Shown here in pieces: positions 1 to 7,777 of a DNA stretch of 37,190 nucleotides. Source of the stretch: Oscillospiraceae bacterium (GTDB lineage: Bacteria; Bacillota; Clostridia; Oscillospirales; Oscillospiraceae); assembly GCA_009787995.1 (NCBI GenBank), contig WQSH01000017.1:1-37190 (forward strand). Reading direction: 5' to 3'. Both the position numbers and the translations under genes were made by a program. The notes beneath the pieces were generated by a model, which was given only the letters and a program-made list of their open reading frames with translations, was not told the origin of the DNA and searched no databases. Numbering within the stretch: the first letter of the stretch is position 1; every line of letters begins with the position of its first letter.

Positions 1-163
1 GTAACAATTCAGTGCCAGCCAAGAAAACCTAAGTATTAGGCATTGAGAAGCCTGTACGCTCATCGTAGAGAGGGAATTCCGGCTACTGTCACGGAACTGA
101 CCGAGCGTAGAGGAGTGTGCAGGCTTCTCAATGCCGGACAGATAGCAGACACTGAATTGTTAC
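1..163. repeat. Outer inverted repeat around repeat copy 1
   Basis: GTAACAATTCAGTG at 1-14 is the exact reverse complement of CACTGAATTGTTAC at 150-163, so structured repeat copy 1 sits inside a second, larger 14-bp inverted repeat. Copy 2 near 31180 lacks this outer pair. It may be a host hairpin into which the repeat inserted, or an extension specific to this copy. The left arm begins at the window edge and may be longer. Confidence 0.75.
22..148 (+). repeat. Structured dispersed repeat, copy 1
   Basis: This 127-nt block recurs almost unchanged at 31171-31297 in the same orientation. Its ends form a perfect 15-bp stem, GCATTGAGAAGCCTG (40-54) with CAGGCTTCTCAATGC (120-134). Inside, TACGCTC (54-60) can pair with GAGCGTA (103-109), GTAG (65-68) with CTAC (83-86), and GTCA (88-91) with TGAC (98-101). 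A small hairpin CCTAA-GTA-TTAGG lies on the left (28-40). The two copies differ mainly in the loop of the GTCA/TGAC hairpin and in the left hairpin, as expected if the fold matters. It could be a non-coding RNA, a REP/MITE-like extragenic element or a mobile hairpin. I do not recognise a known family. Confidence 0.8.
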
Positions 164-204
164 CACACTAGGCTACAAACGAAATTATTCAATTAGCAAC
201 ACCG

Positions 205-233
205 TTGACAAGCGAGCCTCCGTGTGATAGTAT
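205..233 (+). promoter_or_regulatory. Promoter for the dapF-pyrG-dapL run
   Basis: TTGACA (205-210) and TAGTAT (228-233) are separated by exactly 17 bp, a good housekeeping sigma-factor promoter. Transcription would start near 240, leaving a leader of about 160 nt before dapF. The same -10 hexamer, TAGTAT, occurs in the exporter promoter near 35025. Confidence 0.7.
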
Positions 234-249
234 CTCTCGGTAAACAAAG

Positions 250-296
250 GCGTTTATCGATGAGCTGATTATAGATGTCAGCTTGCCGATAAGCGT
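250..296 (+). promoter_or_regulatory. Long hairpin in the dapF leader
   Basis: GCGTTTATCG (250-259) pairs with CGATAAGCGT (287-296), counting two G-U pairs, and inside it GAGCTGA (262-268) pairs with TCAGCTT (278-284). The result is a stem of about 17 bp with a 9-nt loop, just after the predicted transcription start. No U-run follows, so it is not a simple terminator. I find neither the conserved lysine-riboswitch core nor a T-box sequence. It may be an RNA stabiliser or an attenuation element; its function is unknown. Confidence 0.5.
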
Positions 297-398
297 CGTC
301 TCTGATTTACAATGAAATAGTGCGGCTTGTCTGCGGATGCGGAACTCTTGTTTGACCGCTTCAATGCCGGTGCCTGGCTACTTTTGAGAGGTGTGCTT

Positions 399-1292
399 AT
401 GCAATTACGGTTTACTAAAATGCAGGGATGCGGGAATGACTACATTTACTTCAACTGCCTCGAACTTGAAATGAAAAACCCTGAATCGCTTGCAGAATCA
501 TTGTCCGACAGGAACTTTGGCATAGGGGGCGACGGCATTGTACTCATTTTGCCCTCAAACTCCGCCGACGCAAAAATGCGCATGTTCAATGCCGACGGCA
601 GCGAAGGAAAAATGTGCGGCAACGCCATTCGCTGCGTCGCAAAGTATTTATATGATAACAACATCGTCAGAAAAAGGCGGCTATCTATAGAAACTCTCAG
701 CGGCATAAAGACGCTTGACGTAACCATAGAAAATGGGCTTGTTGCATCTGTCAAGGTAGATATGGGCAAAGCCGTGCTGCAGCCCGATTTGATTCCAGTG
801 CGCATAGGCGGTTTGCAGCCGCCTGCGGAGGATCACGGCCCGCCGCCGCAAAGCATCATAAATGAGCCGGTAGCCATTAGCGGAGTGGCGTATGCCGTCA
901 CATGCGTCTCGATGGGCAACCCTCATGCAGTTGTGTTCTGTGACGATGTCGAGGACTTTGCCGTAACCGAGGTTGGCCCGCTGTTTGAAAACCATCCTAT
1001 GTTCCCCGAAAGGGTGAATACCGAATTCGTAGAGATAGTTGGGAAAAACCATCTGAAAATGCGAGTTTGGGAACGTGGAAGCGGCGAAACGCTTGCCTGT
1101 GGGACGGGAGCCTGTGCATCGGCAGTGGCCGCCGTCCTAAACGGTCACTGCGGCAAAGGCGAAGATATAACAGTATCGCTGACCGGCGGCGACCTTACAA
1201 TCAACTACACCGACGACTCCGTCATCATGATTGGCGGCTGCGCAAAAGTGTTTGAAGGGGAAGTGGATTTACGCAAATACCAAAGTGCATAA
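399..1292 (+). CDS. dapF: Diaminopimelate epimerase
   Basis: Converts LL-diaminopimelate to meso-diaminopimelate, the lysine precursor and peptidoglycan cross-linking residue, in the cytoplasm. The 297-residue protein has both catalytic cysteines in their family motifs: Cys73 in CGNAIRC after NADGSE, and Cys234 in ACGTGACA. The N-terminal GCGNDY and GGDG motifs are also typical. A proline-rich insert near residues 138-151 lies between the two half-domains. The frame is open further upstream to 327, but the ATG at 399 follows GAGAGGTG and gives the normal family N-terminus, so I chose it. It leads a run with pyrG and dapL; DapL makes the substrate of this enzyme. Confidence 0.96.
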   Translation: MQLRFTKMQGCGNDYIYFNCLELEMKNPESLAESLSDRNFGIGGDGIVLILPSNSADAKMRMFNADGSEGKMCGNAIRCVAKYLYDNNIVRKRRLSIETLSGIKTLDVTIENGLVASVKVDMGKAVLQPDLIPVRIGGLQPPAEDHGPPPQSIINEPVAISGVAYAVTCVSMGNPHAVVFCDDVEDFAVTEVGPLFENHPMFPERVNTEFVEIVGKNHLKMRVWERGSGETLACGTGACASAVAAVLNGHCGKGEDITVSLTGGDLTINYTDDSVIMIGGCAKVFEGEVDLRKYQSA

Positions 1293-1310
1293 AAATGGTG
1301 GTGAGGATTT

Positions 1311-2900
1311 TTGACCAAATACATCTTTGTAACAGGCGGCGTTGTTTCCGGAATTGGAAAAGGCATCACTTCCGCCAGCTTGGGCAGGCTTCTGAAACAG
1401 CGGGGACTCAAGGTTGCTGCACAGAAGCTTGACCCCTATATGAACATCGACCCCGGCACAATGAACCCCTACCAGCATGGGGAGGTTTTTGTCACTGACG
1501 ACGGAGCTGAAACAGACCTTGACCTAGGGCATTACGAACGCTTTATCGATGAAAATCTCACCGAGCTGTCCTCTCTTACATCAGGTAAGGTATATTCCCG
1601 AATCCTTGAGCGTGAGCGGGCAGGCGGCTATTTTGGCGGCACCGTGCAGGTAATCCCGCATGTCACTGAGGAAATAAAACGGTTCATATATGCAGGGGCC
1701 GCAAGCTCAGGTGCAGACGTGCTCATCACCGAAATCGGCGGAACGACGGGCGACATAGAAATCCAGCCTTTCTTGGAAGCCATCCGCCAAATTACCCTTG
1801 AGCAGGAGCGAGACAGCTGCCTGTTTATACATGTCACATTAATACCTTACATAAAGGCTTCCGGCGAGCATAAATCAAAGCCCACGCAGCATTCCGTCAA
1901 GGAACTGCGCTCTATAGGCATTTCGCCAAACATTATTATCGCAAGAGCCGACGAACCCCTGAGCAGTGGAATCAGGGAGAAAATCGCATTGTTTTGCAAC
2001 CTAAAGCCTGATTGTGTCATAGAGAACATAACCCTCCCCTCCCTGTACGAAGCGCCGCTGATGCTGCACGAGAATGGGTTGGACGATGTCGTTTGCCGCG
2101 AGCTGATGCTTGACGCCCCTGAGGCGGACTTGAGCGAGTGGCGTCTTCTAGCGGAAAAAATCGCTTCAAGGAAAAAGGCCGTCTGCATTGCCGTCGTCGG
2201 AAAATATGTGCAATTGCCCGACGCTTACCTTTCAATCATAGAAAGCCTGCATCATGCAGGATTTGAAATCGGCGCAAATGTGGACATCCGCTTAATTGAC
2301 AGCGAGGCTGTAACCGAAGAAAACGCCGCTGAGATTTTTTCCGGCGTCGACGGGTTGATCATTCCCGGAGGTTTCGGCGATAGGGGCATTGAGGGCAAAA
2401 TCTCGTCCTGCCGTTATGCCCGTGAAAACGGTATCCCCTTCTTTGGAATTTGCTTGGGCATGCAGATTGCGGTGATTGAATTCGCTCGCAATGTCTGCGG
2501 ACTTGCGGGCGCGCACTCTGTCGAGTTTAACAGCCAGTCTCCGCACCGTGTGATTGATTTTATGCCCGGGCAGTCAGGGATGGTTGGGAGCGGCGGCACC
2601 ATGCGCCTAGGCGCATATCCATGCATTGCCGCAACCGGTTCGCTGCTCTGCAAGCTCTACGGCACGGCGGAGATAAGCGAAAGGCACCGCCATCGCCTTG
2701 AAGTAAACAATGATTATCGAGAGCCGCTAAATCAGCATGGCCTTGAGTTCTGCGGCTTATCCCCTGACGGCAAGCTGATTGAGTCGGTAGAATTGCCGAG
2801 CCACCGTTTTTTCATTGGCGTCCAATTTCACCCGGAATTCAAAAGCCGCCCCAACAAACCTCACCCATTATTTGTCGGGTTGCTTAGAGCCTGTTTATAA
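1311..2900 (+). CDS. pyrG: CTP synthase
   Basis: Makes CTP from UTP, ATP and glutamine, the last step of pyrimidine nucleotide synthesis. The 529-residue length is close to the usual 530-550. The N-terminal synthetase domain opens with [19 protein letters not shown]. The C-terminal class I glutamine amidotransferase domain has the nucleophile Cys381 in FGICLGMQ and the His/Glu of VQFHPEF near the end. The start codon is TTG, placed after GGTGAGGA, 18 nt downstream of dapF. It lies between two diaminopimelate genes, probably in one transcript. Confidence 0.97.
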   Translation: MTKYIFVTGGVVSGIGKGITSASLGRLLKQRGLKVAAQKLDPYMNIDPGTMNPYQHGEVFVTDDGAETDLDLGHYERFIDENLTELSSLTSGKVYSRILERERAGGYFGGTVQVIPHVTEEIKRFIYAGAASSGADVLITEIGGTTGDIEIQPFLEAIRQITLEQERDSCLFIHVTLIPYIKASGEHKSKPTQHSVKELRSIGISPNIIIARADEPLSSGIREKIALFCNLKPDCVIENITLPSLYEAPLMLHENGLDDVVCRELMLDAPEADLSEWRLLAEKIASRKKAVCIAVVGKYVQLPDAYLSIIESLHHAGFEIGANVDIRLIDSEAVTEENAAEIFSGVDGLIIPGGFGDRGIEGKISSCRYARENGIPFFGICLGMQIAVIEFARNVCGLAGAHSVEFNSQSPHRVIDFMPGQSGMVGSGGTMRLGAYPCIAATGSLLCKLYGTAEISERHRHRLEVNNDYREPLNQHGLEFCGLSPDGKLIESVELPSHRFFIGVQFHPEFKSRPNKPHPLFVGLLRACL

Positions 2901-2968
2901 TTTCGGCGTGATGCATTAGCAAGGATTATAAAAAGGCAACCTCAATCAAGGAAGGAAGCTGTATAATT

Positions 2969-4156
2969 ATGAACTTAAACAAGAACTACTCGAATCTGCA
3001 AGATAGTTATTTATTCTCCGAGGTCAGCAGGAAAGTCAGGGAATTTAAGGAGAAAAACCCGAGCCTAGACGTCGTCAGCCTTGGCATTGGCGATGTGACG
3101 CTCCCTCTCTGCCCTGTTGTCACGCAGGCGATGCACGATGCCGTCACGGAAATGGGTAACGCCGACACCTTTAAAGGCTATGGCGACTACGAGGGCTATG
3201 ATTTTTTGCGCAATGCCGTTTGTGGCTATTATGCAGGCAAGGGGGTTACATTGGGCGGGGACGAGGTGTTTATCGGCGACGGCGCAAAGAGCGACATAGG
3301 CAATATCCTTGATATTTTTTCATCGGACAACACCGTGCTGATTCCGGATCCAGTTTACCCTGTTTATGTGGACACAAACATCATGGCAGGGCGAAGCGTC
3401 GCCTACATGAGCGGCAATGCCGAGAATGGCTTCTTGCCCTTGCCTGACAATAGCGTAAAAGCAGATATCATATACCTTTGTTCGCCCAACAATCCAACCG
3501 GTGCGGTTTATAGCAAGGAACAGTTAAAATCGTGGGTTGATTATGCGCTTGAAAACAAGGCGGTGATTCTGTTTGATAGTGCCTACGAGGCATTTGTGCA
3601 GGACAAAGAACTGCCGACAAGCATTTTTCAGATTGATGGCGCCAAGAAATGCGCAATCGAATTTTGCTCGCTGTCAAAAACTGCCGGCTTTACTGGCACG
3701 AGGTGCGGATATACAATAGTGCCAAATGAGCTTGTACACGATGGGCAACCATTGGGCAGGTTATGGTTCAGGCGTCAGAGCACAAAATTCAACGGTGTTT
3801 CCTATGTAGTGCAGAAGGGCGCCGAAGCCGTTTTCACTAGGGATGGCTTGGCGCAGACTATGGATAGCATAAAATATTACCAAGAAAACGCCGCAATCAT
3901 AGCCAGGGCATTGTCCAAATTGGGCATCTGGTATACGGGAGGCCACAATGCGCCTTACATCTGGCTGAAATGCCCGGATGGGATGCCGTCATGGGAGTTT
4001 TTCGACTTGCTGCTCGAAAAAGCAAATGTCGTCGGCACGCCGGGATCGGGATTTGGAGCAAATGGGGAGGGATTTTTCCGACTGACAGCTTTTGGTAATA
4101 AGGAAAACGTAATAGAAGCCATGCGTAGGCTAGAAGAGATGAGGTTCGGAACATGA
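2969..4156 (+). CDS. dapL: LL-diaminopimelate aminotransferase
   Basis: A PLP enzyme that makes LL-diaminopimelate directly from tetrahydrodipicolinate and glutamate, the short DAP route known from plants, Chlamydiae and many anaerobic bacteria. The 395 residues match the family length. The PLP lysine is Lys237 in SLSKTAGFTGTRCGY, with SPNNPTGAV and the N-terminal SLGIGDVTLPL also typical. The ATG follows AAGGAAGG. The gap after pyrG is 68 nt with no hairpin seen, and the stop overlaps the next start (ATGA). With dapF this gives the last two steps to meso-DAP. Confidence 0.95.
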   Translation: MNLNKNYSNLQDSYLFSEVSRKVREFKEKNPSLDVVSLGIGDVTLPLCPVVTQAMHDAVTEMGNADTFKGYGDYEGYDFLRNAVCGYYAGKGVTLGGDEVFIGDGAKSDIGNILDIFSSDNTVLIPDPVYPVYVDTNIMAGRSVAYMSGNAENGFLPLPDNSVKADIIYLCSPNNPTGAVYSKEQLKSWVDYALENKAVILFDSAYEAFVQDKELPTSIFQIDGAKKCAIEFCSLSKTAGFTGTRCGYTIVPNELVHDGQPLGRLWFRRQSTKFNGVSYVVQKGAEAVFTRDGLAQTMDSIKYYQENAAIIARALSKLGIWYTGGHNAPYIWLKCPDGMPSWEFFDLLLEKANVVGTPGSGFGANGEGFFRLTAFGNKENVIEAMRRLEEMRFGT

Positions 4157-4440
4157 TAATTGACGACGCTTTGATAACATATTTGGAGGAGCTTTCCTGC
4201 CTTGCCTTGTCGGAGGGCGAAAAGCTCCGGATAAAGGGCGATTTGCAAAAAATCCTAGACAGCATGGCAATGCTTGCAGAGCTTGATACGGAGGGCGTTG
4301 CAGAGCGGAGCCACCCATTTGACAATGTCAACGCTTTTCGTGAGGATGTGGTTGCCGAGTCATTTGATCGGGAGCTTATTTTAAAAAATGCACCTTTGAG
4401 GAGCAAGAACGCATTCATTGCCCCAACGACGGTGCAGTAG
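4153..4440 (+). CDS. gatC: Aspartyl/glutamyl-tRNA amidotransferase subunit C
   Basis: GatC is the small stabilising subunit of GatCAB, which amidates Glu-tRNA(Gln) and Asp-tRNA(Asn). The 95-residue protein shows the family pattern: an N-terminal helix with YLEELSCLALSEGEK, a middle helix with ILDSMAMLAELDTEGV, then a conserved proline region and LRSKNAFIAP near the end. It overlaps dapL by the 4 bases ATGA, so it is translationally coupled. gatA and gatB are not in the window, which is unusual because the three are often adjacent. The assignment rests on the whole-length pattern rather than on catalytic residues, since GatC has none. Confidence 0.85.
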   Translation: MIIDDALITYLEELSCLALSEGEKLRIKGDLQKILDSMAMLAELDTEGVAERSHPFDNVNAFREDVVAESFDRELILKNAPLRSKNAFIAPTTVQ

Positions 4441-4459
4441 TGGAAGGATACTAAAATTT

Positions 4460-5638
4460 ATGGACTATGCTTTGGAATCCCTAAAGAAACATTATCAGTG
4501 GCGGGGAAAAATTGAAATAATCAGCAGGGTTCCGGTAGAAACTAGGGATGATTTGTCTCTTGCCTACACGCCCGGGGTCGCAGAGCCTTGCCTTGCCATA
4601 GAAAAAGATGTACAGCAAAGCTATGCGCTGACCCGCCGTTCCGACATTGTCGCAGTCGTGACGGACGGCACGGCGGTGCTGGGGCTGGGAGATATCGGAC
4701 CCGAAGCCGCGATGCCCGTAATGGAGGGCAAGGCTGTGCTATTTAAAGAGCTGGGCTGCGTGGATGCTGTGCCTCTGTGCATCCGTTCCCACGATGTTGA
4801 TGAGATTGTCAACACCGTGCGCCTGCTGGCTGGCAGCTTTGGCGGAATTAATTTGGAGGATATTTCCGCACCCCGCTGCTTTGAGATTGAGCGGCGGCTA
4901 AAGGATTGCTGCGATATCCCTATTTTCCATGACGATCAGCATGGGACTGCTATAGTTACGCTTGCGGCAATAATAAATGCATTGCGCCTCACGGGCAAGA
5001 AACTGGAAAATTCTTCCATAGTAATAAATGGCTCCGGTGCGGCGGGCATTGCCACGGCGCGGCTCTTAGCCGATTCGGGAGCCTCCAGCATCATCCTCTG
5101 CGACCGCCAAGGCGCAATTTTCAAGGGGCGGGGCGAGTTGAATGCGGAAAAGGAGCTGATTGCGGAGGCGACAAACCCCGAGCGCCGCAAGGGGGAGCTC
5201 AAGGATGTTTTGGTGGGGGCCGATATTTTTATCGGCTTGTCTACCCCCGGTTGCCTGACTCAGGCTATGGTTGAGAGCATGAACAAAGACCCCATTGTGT
5301 TTCCCATGGCAAATCCAGTCCCTGAAATCATGCCTGATTTGGCAAAGCTTGGCGGCGCTGCCGTCGTTGGCACTGGGCGCAGCGATTTTCCGAATCAGAT
5401 AAACAATGCCCTTGCTTTTCCCGGGGTGTTCAGGGGAGCTTTGGACGAGCTTGCTTCTGATATCAATGAAGAGATGAAAATCGCCGCCGCCAGGGCTATT
5501 GCGAGTTTTGTCAAAGACGATGAGCTATGCGAGGATTACATCATACCTAGTCCGTTGAATAGGGCTGTCGCCGCTGCTGTTGCAGACGCCACGGCTTTGG
5601 CTGCGAAATCTAGCGGTGTTTCGCGCCGGGGTCTGTAA
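4460..5638 (+). CDS. Malic enzyme (NAD(P)-dependent malate dehydrogenase, decarboxylating)
   Basis: Oxidatively decarboxylates malate to pyruvate and CO2. The 392-residue protein is the short prokaryotic form without a phosphotransacetylase domain. Catalytic Tyr36 is in LAYTPGVAEPC and Lys91 in MEGKAVLFKELG. Metal-site motifs EDISAPRCFEIE and FHDDQHGTAIV follow, then a Rossmann loop (GSGAAG) and the typical GRSDFPNQINNALAFPGVFRGA. I placed the start at the ATG after GGAAGGA. The frame is open for 14 more codons, but that would overlap gatC. The cofactor preference cannot be read from the sequence. It is the last gene before the terminator. Confidence 0.95.
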   Translation: MDYALESLKKHYQWRGKIEIISRVPVETRDDLSLAYTPGVAEPCLAIEKDVQQSYALTRRSDIVAVVTDGTAVLGLGDIGPEAAMPVMEGKAVLFKELGCVDAVPLCIRSHDVDEIVNTVRLLAGSFGGINLEDISAPRCFEIERRLKDCCDIPIFHDDQHGTAIVTLAAIINALRLTGKKLENSSIVINGSGAAGIATARLLADSGASSIILCDRQGAIFKGRGELNAEKELIAEATNPERRKGELKDVLVGADIFIGLSTPGCLTQAMVESMNKDPIVFPMANPVPEIMPDLAKLGGAAVVGTGRSDFPNQINNALAFPGVFRGALDELASDINEEMKIAAARAIASFVKDDELCEDYIIPSPLNRAVAAAVADATALAAKSSGVSRRGL

Positions 5639-5651
5639 TGTGACGCCCATC

Positions 5652-5740
5652 GGCAGTATATAATCACTGCCAACAAACCGCCTGTTGCGGAGGATGTTAG
5701 AGCTATCCACTTTGGATACTCCAGCATCCTCCGCTTTTTT
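5652..5740 (+). terminator. Strong rho-independent terminator after malic enzyme
   Basis: GCGGAGGATG (5687-5696) pairs perfectly with CATCCTCCGC (5725-5734) and is followed at once by six T (5735-5740). The loop holds a second hairpin, TATCCA (5704-5709) with TGGATA (5713-5718), so the stem is long. A smaller inverted repeat, GGCAGT/ACTGCC (5652-5671), lies just before it. This separates the lysine-side operon from the phosphonate operon. Confidence 0.9.
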
Positions 5741-5748
5741 ACGCAACT

Positions 5749-5797
5749 TTTACCTATTTCCGATGTCACAGTTTACATTGATGCGCTACAATTTACA
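5749..5797 (+). promoter_or_regulatory. TTTACA-type repeats before phnD
   Basis: TTTACC (5749), TTTACA (5772) and TTTACA (5792) recur at intervals of 23 and 20 bp in the 124-nt stretch between the terminator and phnD. They resemble Gram-positive Pho-box half-sites (TT-A-ACA), but the spacing is not the usual 11 bp. TACAAT at 5787-5792 could serve as a -10 but has no good -35. The stretch must hold the phosphonate operon promoter, although I cannot fix it. Confidence 0.3.
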
Positions 5798-5864
5798 TAC
5801 AAGCTTGTCCAAAGCAGTGAGCGGCCGTCACTTGAAACACAATATTGGAGGAGGAACACTCACT

Positions 5865-6872
5865 ATGAAGCGTATTTTTAAACGTATCGCATTACTGGCA
5901 TCCACCTTAGCAGCCACATTTCTGCTTTTCGGTTGCGGCAACTCCGAGCCTTCAGGGCCCGCCTCAAATCCGAGCACGGCTTCGGGCACGGCCCAGGCAG
6001 CTGCGCCTGAACTGACTCCGCAGGAGCGATGGGGGATAGACGAATTTGTTATTGTTTTGCTGCCGGGCGAAGACACCCCGGAAGTCGCATGGACTCGAGA
6101 AGTGTTTGGCGAAGCATTGGGAGAGGTGCTTGGGATTCCCGTCAGAGAGTTCCACGGAACCAGCTATGCCGCTGTAATTGAAGCCATGAGGGTTGGGCAT
6201 GCGCATGCGGCGCACTTCGGCCCATTTTCCTACGTCACCGCGGTTTACAGGGCGGGCGCAGAAGCCTTTGCGATTATCGGCAGGCCAGACCCCGCAGCAG
6301 AAGGCGGTTTTCTAAAGGGTTATTACTCGCTCTTCATCACCCACGTTGATTCAGGCATATACTCCATGGACGATTTGCCGGGGCGCACTTTCGGCTTTGT
6401 TGACCCTGAGTCCGCATCCGGGAATATTGTCCCGCTAAACGAGTTTATCAATTACTTCACACCAACGATGCCAGATTTGCATCAAGACGATTTGCACATC
6501 AGCGGCAGGTTTTTCTCAACATCGATGTTCACCGGCACACATCCAAACAGCATCCAAGGAGTCCTCAGGCAGGACATTGATGCGGCAGCTGTTGCAAGCA
6601 CTGTATTGACGAGAGAGGTGGACACGGGTCTTGTTGACATGAGCCAGTTGCGGATATTCCACAGCTCTCCGCTAATCCCCAACTCCCCGCTTGCTTTTCA
6701 AAGGGATTTGCCGGACGATTTGAAAGAACTCATCAAAAACTTTTTCTTTGAATGGGACGACGAGGAGTTCTGGGAGCACAGGGGTGGAATTGGCGCAAGG
6801 TACATCCCAATCTCTGACAGCGATTTCGACGTCATGAGAGAGCTTCGCGAAAGATTCGGCTTGGAAGACTAA
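5865..6872 (+). CDS. phnD: Phosphonate ABC transporter, substrate-binding lipoprotein
   Basis: Captures phosphonates outside the membrane and delivers them to PhnCE. The 335-residue protein begins with a basic, hydrophobic signal ending in the lipobox LLFGC (Cys24), so it is lipid-anchored as in Gram-positive bacteria. A Ser/Pro/Ala-rich linker follows. The PhnD fold is suggested by the segments GHAHAAHFGPFSYVTA and FGFVDPESASGNIVPL, which match the ligand-binding loops of the family. The ATG follows GGAGGAGG. It opens the phosphonate operon, and a hairpin separates it from phnC. Confidence 0.93.
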   Translation: MKRIFKRIALLASTLAATFLLFGCGNSEPSGPASNPSTASGTAQAAAPELTPQERWGIDEFVIVLLPGEDTPEVAWTREVFGEALGEVLGIPVREFHGTSYAAVIEAMRVGHAHAAHFGPFSYVTAVYRAGAEAFAIIGRPDPAAEGGFLKGYYSLFITHVDSGIYSMDDLPGRTFGFVDPESASGNIVPLNEFINYFTPTMPDLHQDDLHISGRFFSTSMFTGTHPNSIQGVLRQDIDAAAVASTVLTREVDTGLVDMSQLRIFHSSPLIPNSPLAFQRDLPDDLKELIKNFFFEWDDEEFWEHRGGIGARYIPISDSDFDVMRELRERFGLED

Positions 6873-6894
6873 GTAAGTAACTGAAAATGAAGGC

Positions 6895-6928
6895 GCACAA
6901 AGGTCCGACTTACGCTCGGCCTTTGTGC
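6895..6928 (+). promoter_or_regulatory. Intercistronic hairpin between phnD and phnC
   Basis: GCACAAAGGTCCGA (6895-6908) pairs with TCGGCCTTTGTGC (6916-6928) over 13 bp with one bulged T and a 7-nt loop. No T-run follows, so transcription should continue. Hairpins at this place, after a binding-protein gene, often protect the upstream mRNA, so that the binding protein outnumbers the transporter. That role is inference here. Confidence 0.75.
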
Positions 6929-6949
6929 CAAGAGCAAAGGAGGCTCACT

Positions 6950-7777
6950 ATGGATAGCGCAACAGGAACGTCAAATGTACTTCTCTCTGTAAAGAACCTA
7001 TCGAAACACTACGGCTCCACAAAGGCAGTGGATGATGTCAGCTTTGACATCAAAAAAGGGGAAATCGTCACCATAATCGGGCGCAGCGGTGCAGGGAAAT
7101 CCACCGTCATGCGATGCGTAAACAGGCTAGTGCATAGCAGCGGCGGCAAAATCACCTTCGATAATGTCGATATGGCTAGCAGAATGCCGGGAAAAACACT
7201 TAGGAAGACGAGGAGCAATATAGGTTTTGTTTTCCAACATTTCAACTTGGTGTATCGACTGACCGTCTTTCAGAATGTCATGCACGGAAGGCTTGGGCAT
7301 ATGTCCACTTTCGATGCGACATTGGGAAGGTATTCGGAAAGCGATAAGGAAAGAGCTTTTGAAATACTGAGCAGCCTTGGGTTAGAGGAGCAGATATACA
7401 AGCGAGCTTCAGACCTGTCCGGTGGGCAGAAACAGAGGGTCGGCATAGCCCGCGCTCTTATGCAAGAGCCCAGCCTGCTTATGTGCGACGAACCTATTGC
7501 ATCGCTAGACCCCGTCACAAGCAGGACTATCATGGACATAATCGTAGACCAAGCCAAAAAGCGAGGGATTGCATGCATAATAAATCTGCACCAGGTAGAC
7601 TTTGCTAAAGAGTATTCCACCCGGATTTTGGGGATGAGGGCAGGCAAGCTTGTGTTTGACGATTTGCCTGAACTTCTTACAAAGGAGAAAATTGACGATG
7701 TGTACGGCGTCTCAGCTCTCGAAGAGGGCGAGCGCGCCTATGCGGTGGGAATGGAGGCAATGGCAGTTGTTGGCTAA
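6950..7777 (+). CDS. phnC: Phosphonate ABC transporter, ATP-binding protein
   Basis: The ATPase that powers phosphonate import through the two PhnE permeases. The 275-residue protein has Walker A GRSGAGKST (44-52), the Q-loop in GFVFQHFNLV, signature LSGGQKQRVGIARAL, and Walker B LLMCDEP followed by ASLDP. The switch His is in NLHQVDFA, as in the phosphonate family. The ATG follows a strong AAAGGAGG. An upstream in-frame ATG at 6887 would put the N-terminus inside the hairpin, so it is unlikely. The 3' end overlaps phnE. Confidence 0.95.
   Translation: MDSATGTSNVLLSVKNLSKHYGSTKAVDDVSFDIKKGEIVTIIGRSGAGKSTVMRCVNRLVHSSGGKITFDNVDMASRMPGKTLRKTRSNIGFVFQHFNLVYRLTVFQNVMHGRLGHMSTFDATLGRYSESDKERAFEILSSLGLEEQIYKRASDLSGGQKQRVGIARALMQEPSLLMCDEPIASLDPVTSRTIMDIIVDQAKKRGIACIINLHQVDFAKEYSTRILGMRAGKLVFDDLPELLTKEKIDDVYGVSALEEGERAYAVGMEAMAVVG

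Noticed and set aside
71-110. GGGAA and GGCTACTGT in the structured repeat recall the core of cobalamin riboswitches
   Set aside because: The other conserved boxes and arms are missing, the element is closed by a 15-bp stem typical of a dispersed repeat, and copy 2 lies between convergent genes rather than before a cobalamin gene.
327-398. Open frame extending dapF upstream from a TTG
   Set aside because: The added residues do not look like dapF, and the ATG at 399 has a ribosome site and gives the normal N-terminus.
250-398. Lysine riboswitch or T-box before dapF
   Set aside because: No GAGGTGC-type lysine core and no T-box GGUGGNACC sequence could be found in the leader.
5685-5864. Open frame extending phnD upstream
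   Set aside because: It runs through the terminator of the previous operon; the ATG at 5865 has GGAGGAGG and starts a proper lipoprotein signal.
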